64,000 bases of DNA from Alphaproteobacteria bacterium (GTDB lineage: Bacteria > Pseudomonadota > Alphaproteobacteria > Rhizobiales > BM303), in the NCBI GenBank assembly GCA_024275895.1, contig JAJRYE010000025.1:16066-80065 (forward strand), read 5' to 3'. A program made the translations under genes and the position numbers. The notes under the pieces were generated by a model. The model was not told the origin of the DNA, did no database searches, and saw nothing but the letters and a program-made list of their open reading frames with translations. This document shows, piece after piece, positions 31,294-39,896 of the stretch; the stretch's first letter is position 1, and every line of letters starts with the position of its first letter.

Positions 31294-32007
31294 ATGTCCG
31301 ATGACGAAGATGACATTGTCCTGTCAAAGCTGGATGATGCGCAACTGGTCTTGCAGATGCATGACGATATCTATGATGGTCTCGGCGATGAGATCATCGA
31401 GGGGACGCAAATCCTGCTGCAACGCGGCTGGACGCCCTTTGATGTTCTCACAAAGGCACTGGTTGAGGGCATGGGCGTTGTCGGGGTTGATTTTCGCGAC
31501 GGTATCTTGTTTGTGCCCGAGGTGCTGCAATCGGCCAATGCCATGAAGGCGGGGATGAGTATCCTGCGCCCCCTGCTGGCGGCCTCCGATGCGCCGCGCA
31601 TGGGCAAGATGGTCATTGGCACCGTGAAGGGCGATATCCATGATATCGGCAAAAATCTCGTCGGGATGATGATGGAAGGGGCCGGTTTTGAGGTGGTCGA
31701 TATCGGCATCAATATCGATGCAGAAGCTTATCTTGCGGCGCTGGAAGAACATAAACCCGATATATTGGGCATGTCAGCCCTGCTGACCACAACCATGCCC
31801 TATATGAAGGTTGTGATCGACAGCCTGAAGACAAAGGGCATCCGCCATGATTATATCGTGCTGGTGGGCGGTGCGCCGCTCAGTGAGGAATTCGCCCTCA
31901 GTGTCGGCGCCGATGCCTATTGCCGCGATGCGGCGATCGCGGTGGATATTGCCAAATCCTTTATGGCCAGGCAGCAGGGGGCTGCAATAGCAGTGCTTGA
32001 CGCCTGA
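31294..32007 (+). CDS. Corrinoid (B12-binding) methyltransferase protein, MtbC/MttC-like
   Basis: MVIGTVKGDIHDIGKNLVGMMMEGAGFEVVDIGINIDAEAYLAALEEHKPDILGMSALLTTTM: DxHxxG cobalamin motif. Start 31294 gives acidic MSDDEDDIVLSKLDDAQ (ORF track starts at TTG 31252). Confidence 0.93.
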   Translation: MSDDEDDIVLSKLDDAQLVLQMHDDIYDGLGDEIIEGTQILLQRGWTPFDVLTKALVEGMGVVGVDFRDGILFVPEVLQSANAMKAGMSILRPLLAASDAPRMGKMVIGTVKGDIHDIGKNLVGMMMEGAGFEVVDIGINIDAEAYLAALEEHKPDILGMSALLTTTMPYMKVVIDSLKTKGIRHDYIVLVGGAPLSEEFALSVGADAYCRDAAIAVDIAKSFMARQQGAAIAVLDA

Positions 32008-32027
32008 AAGTAGAAGGTGACAGATCG

Positions 32028-32666
32028 ATGAGTGCGCCCCGTCCCGTTTTGCTGATCGGCTGTGGTGCTCTGGCGCGTGAGATTTCCTGGGCCATTACCC
32101 GGGGCGGCTGGCCGAATATGGAACTGGTCTGTCTGCCGGCAGATTTGCATAACCGGCCGCAGGATATTCCCGGAGCCATGAAGGCGCGCATCCGCGCCGC
32201 CAAAGAGACGGGCAAATACAGCAAGATTCTCGCCATTTATGGCGATTGCGGCACCGGGGGGGCGCTGGACGCGGTTTTGGCCGCGGAAGGAGCCGGGCGC
32301 ATTGCCGGGGCGCATTGCTATGAATTTTACACCGGTTCCCGGGCTTTCACCGCGTTAAACGATGAGGAGGCGGGGAGTTTTTATCTCACCGATTATCTGG
32401 TGCGGTTCTTTGACCGGCTGGTGATTGAGGGACTGGGGCTTGAGCGCTATCCGCATCTGAAAGACGAGTATTTCAGGAATTACAAGCGCGTGGTTTATCT
32501 GGCGCAAAGTGATGATGCGGCTTTGCGCAAAAAGGCGCGGCAGGCGGCATCGCGGCTTGGTCTGGACTATGTGTACAGGCACACGGGGTTTGGTGGCCTT
32601 GAAAGTTATCTCGCTGCCGCCGGGACGCCGCCGGAGGAAGAAAAAGATGATCTTCGCAAGACATAA
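32028..32666 (+). CDS. DUF1638 domain-containing protein
   Basis: VLLIGCGALAREISW...LVCLPADLHNRPQDIPGAMKARI...ILAIYGDCGTGGALDAVL: DUF1638 pattern. Confidence 0.85.
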   Translation: MSAPRPVLLIGCGALAREISWAITRGGWPNMELVCLPADLHNRPQDIPGAMKARIRAAKETGKYSKILAIYGDCGTGGALDAVLAAEGAGRIAGAHCYEFYTGSRAFTALNDEEAGSFYLTDYLVRFFDRLVIEGLGLERYPHLKDEYFRNYKRVVYLAQSDDAALRKKARQAASRLGLDYVYRHTGFGGLESYLAAAGTPPEEEKDDLRKT

Positions 32667-33204
32667 AACCAGATCCCGGATGGCCTATAAACCGGCGGGG
32701 GCAAGCCCGGTACAACGGGCGTCCATGCGTTACAGCCTGCGGCGCTGGTCGGTGGAGCATGCGCGTTTTTTGGAAAAGATCTATACCCTGTTTGCCGATA
32801 TGCTTCTCGCCTTGCACTGGCTGTGGTCGCTGATCGGTTACCGCCGCATCGAGCGCCCGATGCTCTTTCTCGAGCGCAATATCAAGGGGCTGATGTTCGA
32901 TTGCCGCATGTGCGGCCAGTGCATCTTGTCCCAGACCGGAATGTCATGTCCGATGAACTGCCCCAAAGCCCTGCGCAACGGCCCTTGCGGCGGGGTGCGG
33001 GCCGGCGGGAATTGCGAAATTGAAACCGATATGCCCTGCGTCTGGACCGAGGCCTGGCGCGGGGCGCAGCAGATGCAGGGCGGCGACAGTATTCTTGCAG
33101 TGCAAAAGCCGGTTGACCAGAGCCTGAAAAACACCAGCGCCTGGCTGCGGGCGACAGCGCAACGCGCGGCGCAAAACGCCGTCAAAGCGGGGATAAAGGC
33201 GTGA
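32647..33204 (+). CDS. Methylenetetrahydrofolate reductase C-terminal-domain (MetV-like, Cys-rich) protein
   Basis: MFDCRMCGQCILSQTGMSCPMNCPKALRNGPCGGVRAGGNCEIETDMPCVWTEAW; start overlaps DUF1638 stop. Confidence 0.88.
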   Translation: MIFARHKTRSRMAYKPAGASPVQRASMRYSLRRWSVEHARFLEKIYTLFADMLLALHWLWSLIGYRRIERPMLFLERNIKGLMFDCRMCGQCILSQTGMSCPMNCPKALRNGPCGGVRAGGNCEIETDMPCVWTEAWRGAQQMQGGDSILAVQKPVDQSLKNTSAWLRATAQRAAQNAVKAGIKA

Positions 33205-34271
33205 ACCCGGCTGTTGATGTTGAGGATTTTTCGATTGTACCGCCCGGCCACACCTCCAGAGGGCGTCTGGAACGGGTGCTCAGGCGCGGTGATTTTGCCG
33301 TTACGGCCGAACTCAATCCACCAGATTCGGCCGATCCGGACCGGGTGTTTGAACAGGCCGAGCCATTTGAGGGCTGGGTGGACGGGATTAACGCCACTGA
33401 TGGTCCGGGCGCCAATTGCCATATGTCGAGCGCCGGTATCTGCGCCCTTTTAACCCGCGTCGGCTATGCGCCGGTGATGCAGATCACCTGCCGCGACCGC
33501 AACCGGATTGCGATTCAGGGTGATGTTCTGGGCGCCGCCGCCATGGGGGTTTCCAATATCTTGTGCCTGACCGGCGACGGGGTTCAGGCGGGCGATCAGC
33601 CCGGCGCAAAGCCGGTATTTGATCTTGACTGCATGTCACTGCTGGAGACCATCCGCATCATGCGCGATGAGGGGCGGTTTTTATCCGGCCGCCGCATCAC
33701 CGAGGCGCCAAAACTGTTTCTGGGCGCGGCGATCAATCCGTTTGCGCCGCCTTTTGAGTTCCGCCCCTTGCGGCTGAAGAAAAAAATCGAGGCCGGGGCG
33801 CAATTCGTCCAGAGCCAGTATTGTTTCGATGTGCCGATGATGAAGGCTTACATGTCGCGAATCGTCGATATGGGGCTGGATGAAAAATGCTTCATACTGG
33901 TTGGCGTCGGCCCGCTGGCCTCCGCCAAAGCGGCGCGCTGGATCATGGCGAATGTGCCGGGGATACATATTCCCGATGCCGTTATCGCGCGGCTTGAGGG
34001 GGCGAAAAACCAGAAGCGGGAGGGGCGCAGGATCTGCGCCGAGATTATTCGCGAGGTGAGACAGATCAAAGGTGTTGCCGGGGTTCATCTCATGGCCTAC
34101 CGTCAAGAGGAGCTGGTGGCGCAAATCGTTGAGGAATCCGGCGTTCTCGCGGGCCGGAAACCGTGGAAGAAAGAACCGCAGCCGGGCGATCAGGCGCTGA
34201 TCGAGGCGGCGGCGGAAAAGGCAAGAATTTTGCGAAAGGCCGTGACGCAAGACAAAGAGGGGAAATCATAA
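33201..34271 (+). CDS. metF: Methylenetetrahydrofolate reductase
   Basis: DFAVTAELNPPDSADPD...NILCLTGDGVQAGDQPGAKPVFDLDCMSLLETI...AGAQFVQSQYCFD; 356 aa. Confidence 0.9.
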   Translation: MNPAVDVEDFSIVPPGHTSRGRLERVLRRGDFAVTAELNPPDSADPDRVFEQAEPFEGWVDGINATDGPGANCHMSSAGICALLTRVGYAPVMQITCRDRNRIAIQGDVLGAAAMGVSNILCLTGDGVQAGDQPGAKPVFDLDCMSLLETIRIMRDEGRFLSGRRITEAPKLFLGAAINPFAPPFEFRPLRLKKKIEAGAQFVQSQYCFDVPMMKAYMSRIVDMGLDEKCFILVGVGPLASAKAARWIMANVPGIHIPDAVIARLEGAKNQKREGRRICAEIIREVRQIKGVAGVHLMAYRQEELVAQIVEESGVLAGRKPWKKEPQPGDQALIEAAAEKARILRKAVTQDKEGKS

Positions 34272-34273
34272 TC

Positions 34274-35176
34274 ATGACGCGCACTGTTATCAGTTCCGCC
34301 ACCAAAGAGGTGGTGATCGGCTTTGACGAGCCTTTCGTTATTATCGGCGAGCGCATCAACCCCACCGGGCGCAAGCTGCTGGCGGCGGAGATGAAGGCTG
34401 GCGATTACAGCCGGGTGGAACAGGACACGCTGGCGCAGGTGCAGGCCGGGGCGCATATGCTTGATGTCAATGCGGGCATTCCGATGGCGGATGAGCCGCG
34501 CATTCTGGCTGAATGCATCAAGCTGGTGCAGAGCCTTACCGATGCGCCGCTTTCGATCGATTCGTCCATCGTCGAGGCGTTGCAGGCCGGGCTGGAGGTC
34601 TATCAGGGCAAGGCGCTGGTCAACTCGGTAACCGGCGAGGATGAAGTTCTGGAGCGGGTTTTGCCGCTTGTGGCCAAACACGGTGCGGCGGTGGTGGCGA
34701 TCTCCAATGACGAGACGGGGATATCCGAAGACCCGGATGAGCGCTTTAAAATTGCCAGGAAAATAGTCGAGCGGGCGGCGGATTTCGGCATTGCGCGCGC
34801 CGATATCGTGGTCGATCCGCTGGTAATGCCCGCCGGCGCCATGGACAGCGCCGGAACCAGTGCGCTGCATCTCATCCGGCGGCTGCGCGAGGAGCTTGAA
34901 GTCAACACCACCTGCGGCGCTTCCAACATCAGCTTTGGCCTGCCCAACCGGCACGGGCTTAATGCCGCGTTTTTGTCCATGGCGATTGGGGCCGGGTTGA
35001 CATCGGCGATCATGAACCCGCTGCACAGCGAAGAGAGTACCGCCATTCGCGGCGCGGATGTGGTGATGGGACATGATCCCAACTGCATGCGGTGGATCAG
35101 CGCCTTTCGCGCGCCGGCACCTGAAGGCGGCTCGGCGGGCGGCGGGCGAAGGCGCAGCCGGCGGCGGCGGCGTTAA
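34274..35176 (+). CDS. Methyltetrahydrofolate:corrinoid methyltransferase (dihydropteroate-synthase fold, AcsE/MtvA-like)
   Basis: FVIIGERINPTGRKLLAAEMKAGDYSRVEQDTLAQVQAGAHMLDVNAG; TTCGASNISFGLPNRHGLNAAFL; Arg-rich C-terminus GGGRRRSRRRRR. Confidence 0.92.
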   Translation: MTRTVISSATKEVVIGFDEPFVIIGERINPTGRKLLAAEMKAGDYSRVEQDTLAQVQAGAHMLDVNAGIPMADEPRILAECIKLVQSLTDAPLSIDSSIVEALQAGLEVYQGKALVNSVTGEDEVLERVLPLVAKHGAAVVAISNDETGISEDPDERFKIARKIVERAADFGIARADIVVDPLVMPAGAMDSAGTSALHLIRRLREELEVNTTCGASNISFGLPNRHGLNAAFLSMAIGAGLTSAIMNPLHSEESTAIRGADVVMGHDPNCMRWISAFRAPAPEGGSAGGGRRRSRRRRR

Positions 35177-35187
35177 CGCATGGGAGT

Positions 35188-37203
35188 ATGAGCATCGATT
35201 CGGCGAAAAAAACGGTTGTCTTTACCCCTTCGGGGAAACGGGGCCGGTTTGCGATTGGCGTATCGCTGCTTACCTGCGCCCACGCGCTCGGGGTTGATCT
35301 GGATTCGATATGCGGCGGGCGCGGAATTTGCGGCCGCTGCCGGGTCGGTATCGGGGAGGGAGAGCTTGCAAAATACGGCATCATCAGCACGGCGGATCAT
35401 CTGGAGCCGGTAACGCCGCCCGAAAAACTCTATGCGGCGCGCGAGGGGCTGGGGCGGGGCATGCGGCTGGCCTGCCATGCCCGCATTTGCGGGGATATTG
35501 TTGTTGATGTGCCGCCGGAAAGCCAGATACACCGTCAGATTGTGCGCAAGCGGGCCGAGGCGCGGTCAATTGATATTGATCCGGTCATCCGGCTGTATTT
35601 TGTCGAGGTGGCAAAGCCGGATATGGCGAGCCCTTCGGGCGATTTTGAACGGCTGGCTGAGGCGCTTGAGACCCAGTGGGATATCTTTTTGGGTGGCATT
35701 GATTATGGTGTCTTGTGCACCTTGCAAGACGTCTTGCGCGAGGGGGAATGGCGGGTCACGGTTGCGCTCTGGAAGGGCTCACAGATCGTCCGGCTCTGGC
35801 CCGGATTTCATGACGTGGCTTATGGCATCGCGATTGATGTGGGTTCAACCACCATCGCGGCGCATTTATGCGATCTGGCAAGCGGCGATGTTCTTGGTTC
35901 TTGCGGGCTGATGAACCCGCAAATCCGTTTTGGCGAGGATTTGATGAGCCGGGTATCTTATGCCATGCTGAATGGGGGCGGCGGCGCGGAGCTGAGAGCT
36001 TCTGTCCGGCAGGGGGTCAATGGAGCCATCACCAGCGCGGCGGCTGAAGCGGGTGTTGCGGCCGAGGATATCTTGTCCCTGAGCATTGTCGGCAATCCGG
36101 TCATGCATCACATTTTGCTGGGGCTCGACTCCGTACCGCTGGGAACTGCGCCCTTTGCGCTCGGGACTGCCTCGGCGCTTGATTTGCGGGCAGGCGAGAT
36201 TGGTATTGACAGCGTCAAGACCAATGCCTGTATCTATGTTCTGCCCTGCATTGCCGGGCATGTGGGGGCCGATACGGCGGCGATGGTTTTATCCGAGGGG
36301 CCGCATCTGGAGGAAAATATTTGCCTGCTGATCGATGTGGGCACCAATGCCGAGATCGTGCTGGGCAACAAGGACCGGCTGCTGGCGGCGTCCTCGCCCA
36401 CTGGGCCGGCTTTTGAGGGGGCGCAAATCTCGCACGGCCAGCGTGCTGCGCCCGGCGCGATTGAGCGGGTGCGCATCGACAGGCAAACGCTGGAGCCGCG
36501 GTTTAAAATCATCGGCTCTGATCTGTGGTCGGACGAGGCCGGGTTTGCCCGGGGCAGCGCCAAAACGGGCGTTACCGGGATTTGCGGCTCGGGCATAATC
36601 GAGGCTGTGGCGGAGATGTATCTGGCCGGGATTTTGAGCGCCGACGGGGTTGTCGATGGTGCTCAGGGGCAAAAAACGCGGCGGATTGTATCGCGGGGAC
36701 GGACTCACGGCTTTATTCTGCATGAGGGCAGGATTACCATCACCATAACCCAGAGCGATGTGCGCGCCATCCAGTTGGCCAAGGCAGCGCTTTATGCCGG
36801 AGCGCGGCTGCTGATGGACAAGCTGGGGGTTGAGCAGGTTGACAAGATTGTGCTGGCCGGGGCGTTCGGCAGCACCATTGACGCCAGATACGCCATGGTT
36901 TTGGGCATGATCCCCGATTGTGATCCAGAAGCGGTGTCATCAGCGGGAAACGCCGCCGGAACGGGGGCGTGGATTGCACTTTTGAACCAGGGGGCGCGGG
37001 CGGAGATTGAAGAGGTGGTGAAATCCATCGAAAAAATTGAAACGGCGCTGGAGCCGCGCTTTCAGGAGCATTTTATCGCGGCGATGGCGATCCCGCATCA
37101 ATCCGCGCCCTTCGCCCGGTTGCGCAAATTCGTGGATTTGCCCGCCAAAAAGACGGCGGCGGTGGGAAAACCCGGAAGGCGCGGCCGCACCCGCCGCGTT
37201 TAG
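35188..37203 (+). CDS. ASKHA-domain corrinoid activation protein with N-terminal 2Fe-2S ferredoxin domain (RACo/DUF4445-like)
   Basis: LDSICGGRGICGRCRVGIGEGELAKYG (2Fe-2S); GIAIDVGSTTIAAHLCDLASGDVLGSCGLMNPQIRFGEDLMSRV; LLIDVGTNAEIVLGNKDRLLAASSPTGPAFEGAQISHGQRAAPGAIE. Confidence 0.93.
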   Translation: MSIDSAKKTVVFTPSGKRGRFAIGVSLLTCAHALGVDLDSICGGRGICGRCRVGIGEGELAKYGIISTADHLEPVTPPEKLYAAREGLGRGMRLACHARICGDIVVDVPPESQIHRQIVRKRAEARSIDIDPVIRLYFVEVAKPDMASPSGDFERLAEALETQWDIFLGGIDYGVLCTLQDVLREGEWRVTVALWKGSQIVRLWPGFHDVAYGIAIDVGSTTIAAHLCDLASGDVLGSCGLMNPQIRFGEDLMSRVSYAMLNGGGGAELRASVRQGVNGAITSAAAEAGVAAEDILSLSIVGNPVMHHILLGLDSVPLGTAPFALGTASALDLRAGEIGIDSVKTNACIYVLPCIAGHVGADTAAMVLSEGPHLEENICLLIDVGTNAEIVLGNKDRLLAASSPTGPAFEGAQISHGQRAAPGAIERVRIDRQTLEPRFKIIGSDLWSDEAGFARGSAKTGVTGICGSGIIEAVAEMYLAGILSADGVVDGAQGQKTRRIVSRGRTHGFILHEGRITITITQSDVRAIQLAKAALYAGARLLMDKLGVEQVDKIVLAGAFGSTIDARYAMVLGMIPDCDPEAVSSAGNAAGTGAWIALLNQGARAEIEEVVKSIEKIETALEPRFQEHFIAAMAIPHQSAPFARLRKFVDLPAKKTAAVGKPGRRGRTRRV

Positions 37204-38168
37204 GCGGCTTTGCGCCTTGTGCCGATATAGCCGGAAAGAACCAGAGCAGTGAGGACCACGCCGCCGCCGATATACTGGTCGGGTTGCAAGGTTTCGCCCA
37301 GAACCAGATAGGCGGTGACGATCACGATCAGTGGTTCAAGATTGGAAAACGGCGCCAGCAGCGAGGGCGGGGCGAGGGAGAGGGCTTTCATATGGCAAAA
37401 ATAACCCCAGACATAGGCAAGGCCCAGAATGATCAGGGCGGCGAAACCTGCGCGGCTCACCTGCCCGGGTTGCATGATCACAAGCTCGCCGCCACCGGCA
37501 TAAAGCGCGGCCATGAGCGTGAGCGGCAGGATCATCAGATGCACCAGAAAGCCGATGACCCCGGCCGGGAAATGGGCCGCAAGGGCGCGGCCGGAAAAAT
37601 ATTGCAAAACCGCGCCGATGGAAGCAATGGCGGCGAGGCCGACGCCGAAAAGATCAAGCTTGTGAAAACCGGGGCCGATGGCGATGGCAAGGCCGGAAAA
37701 GGCCAGTACCGCCACCGCCAGACGCCTGAAGCTCAGTGCCATGCCCTCGGCCAGCGGCGCGGTGAGGAGGATGAAAATCGGGAACATGAAAAAGATAATC
37801 ACCGCCTGGGAAACCGGAATGAACTGGACCGATCCCAGATAACCGAAGGATATGGAGGTGGTGGCGAGGAACTGGAGCATGAGGGCGGGCGCGGCGGCTT
37901 TGGTGAGGCGCCAGCGCCGCTTTGAAAAAAGCTGTACAGCGCCCAGAAGAATGGTGATCGTGGCGATGCGCCACAAAATGGATTCCAGCGTCGGCACCCC
38001 GTTGTCATAGCCAAGGCGGATCAGGGGCGGGGAGATGCCGTAGCCGATGGCCGCCAGCACCGCGAGCGCAATCCCCGCCATATATCTGTCTGTCATCGGC
38101 TGTTCTCTTGTTGTGGCGGGGGGAATTGCGGGCGCCTGATAGTAATAAGTTCGGAGTTTAAGACGCAA
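37200..38168 (-). CDS. EamA/DMT family transporter
   Basis: 322 aa with ~10 TM helices; duplicated EamA pattern, ALAPPSLLAPFSNLEPLIVIVTAYLVLGETLQPDQYIGGGVVL. Confidence 0.85.
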   Translation of the reverse strand: MRLKLRTYYYQAPAIPPATTREQPMTDRYMAGIALAVLAAIGYGISPPLIRLGYDNGVPTLESILWRIATITILLGAVQLFSKRRWRLTKAAAPALMLQFLATTSISFGYLGSVQFIPVSQAVIIFFMFPIFILLTAPLAEGMALSFRRLAVAVLAFSGLAIAIGPGFHKLDLFGVGLAAIASIGAVLQYFSGRALAAHFPAGVIGFLVHLMILPLTLMAALYAGGGELVIMQPGQVSRAGFAALIILGLAYVWGYFCHMKALSLAPPSLLAPFSNLEPLIVIVTAYLVLGETLQPDQYIGGGVVLTALVLSGYIGTRRKAA

Positions 38169-38323
38169 CAGGTTTTACGCAATGGTTCCACCCTGCGGCG
38201 GCATTTATCTGTTTCAGATGCGACATGGCGGCAATGACTGTGTTGCCCGATTGCGGTTTATGGCTCATATGTGCTTTTTGATTCTTCACGTCATCCGTGC
38301 ACTGGTAAAAGGCGCCGTAAAAG

Positions 38324-39652
38324 ATGCTGAAAGTCGTATCAAACAGTTGGGCGCTGTTTTTCGGGCTGGCGCTGATCATGCTCGGCAACGGCTTGCAAGG
38401 CTCCCTGCTCGGGGTACGCGCCTCCATCGAGGGCTTTGGCGTTACCACAACGGGCCTTGTCATGTCGGGCTATTATATCGGTCTGCTGGCAGGCTCCTCG
38501 GTGGTGCCGAAACTGGTTGGTCATGTGGGGCATGTGCGCTCTTTCGGGGTTCTGGCCTCGCTGGCCTCATCTTCCATTCTGGTGCATGCGGTTTTTATCG
38601 ATCCGGCGGTGTGGTGGGTGATGCGTTTTGTTACCGGCTTTTCCTATGCGGGGCTTTATATCGTGGCGGAAAGCTGGCTCAATGACGCCTCGGAAAACGA
38701 TACGCGCGGCCAACTCCTGAGCTTTTATATGCTGGTCTCGTTCGGTGGTCTGGCGGGGGGGCAGTTTTTGCTCAATATCGCCGATCCTTCCTCCTACAAG
38801 CTTTTTATCCTGATCTCGGTATTCGTTTCTCTGGCTCTGGTTCCCATTCTGGCCTCCGCCGCCAGGGCGCCGGCGTTTGAAACGGCGGAATCTGTCAGCA
38901 TTGCCCAGCTTTACCGGATTTCGCCTCTGGGTGTTAGCGGATTGCTGATCACGGGGGTCTCCGTCGGGGCGATTTTTTCCATGGGCTCGGTTTACGCCTC
39001 CAGCCTCGGGCTGCCGGTGCGCGAGATTTCCTTCGCACTGGGCGCGATGATCATGGGCGGGATGATCATGCAGTTTCCCCTGGGAAGGCTTTCCGATGTT
39101 TTCGGCCGCAGGCAGGTTATTGTCGCCACTTGCATTGCCGGGGCGGCGGTGGCTTTTTTCGCCGCTTTTGCGCCGCCGCAGGAGGGCTGGCGGCTCTATG
39201 TGCTGATCGGGCTCGTGGGTGGTCTTGCCTTGCCGCTCTATTCGCTTTGCGTTGCCCATACCAATGATTATCTCAATCCGCGCCAGATGGTGGCGGCGAG
39301 CGGTGCGGTTGTGCTGGTGAACGGGATCGGGGCCGCAATCGGCGCGCCGCTCACCGCCTTTGCCATGGATGCCATGGGGCCGTCAGGGTTTTATGTCGCC
39401 ATTGGCGCCTCGCTTGGCCTCGTGGCTCTCTTCGCCCTGTGGCGCTCAACACGGCGCTCGGCCATTCCGGCTGAGGAACAGGGTGATTTTGTTGCCATGG
39501 CGCCCACCCCCCTCAGTGCAGCGATGAACCCGGATCTGGAGCTTGAGGCGATTGAGGCGGTCTCGGGGCGCAGCGCCGCTGCGGTTGAGGCGAGCTTTGA
39601 CCGGCTGGAGCATGAGCTCGCCGATGCCGGGGAGGAGGAGGGGAAAGACTAG
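38324..39652 (+). CDS. MFS transporter
   Basis: 442 aa, 12 TM-like; RASIEGFGVTTTGLVMSGYYIGLLAGSSVVPKLVGHVGHVRSF; second-half motif FPLGRLSDVFGRRQVI. Confidence 0.88.
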   Translation: MLKVVSNSWALFFGLALIMLGNGLQGSLLGVRASIEGFGVTTTGLVMSGYYIGLLAGSSVVPKLVGHVGHVRSFGVLASLASSSILVHAVFIDPAVWWVMRFVTGFSYAGLYIVAESWLNDASENDTRGQLLSFYMLVSFGGLAGGQFLLNIADPSSYKLFILISVFVSLALVPILASAARAPAFETAESVSIAQLYRISPLGVSGLLITGVSVGAIFSMGSVYASSLGLPVREISFALGAMIMGGMIMQFPLGRLSDVFGRRQVIVATCIAGAAVAFFAAFAPPQEGWRLYVLIGLVGGLALPLYSLCVAHTNDYLNPRQMVAASGAVVLVNGIGAAIGAPLTAFAMDAMGPSGFYVAIGASLGLVALFALWRSTRRSAIPAEEQGDFVAMAPTPLSAAMNPDLELEAIEAVSGRSAAAVEASFDRLEHELADAGEEEGKD

Positions 39653-39896
39653 AGCCTTTCCGGTTTTGATTCTATCAAAACATGATGCGCTCCAGAAAGT
39701 CTTTCAGGTTTAAACGGCACTGGCGCGCGGTGGTGTGATTTTGGTTGCCTTTGGAGCCAAATTCTCTGCATACTCTTTTTTCAGGACATATCCGTCACCC
39801 CGCCGGATGATGCCGGGTTTGAAGTGTTGAATCCATCTTCTGGGTCCCGGGACGGTGATTGTGCATTGAGGCTTAAACTCAAAAGGAGAATTAGGC

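Noticed and set aside
34190-35074. 294-aa minus ORF within the methyl-THF methyltransferase gene
   Set aside because: Shadow ORF; the plus-strand product has clear family motifs.
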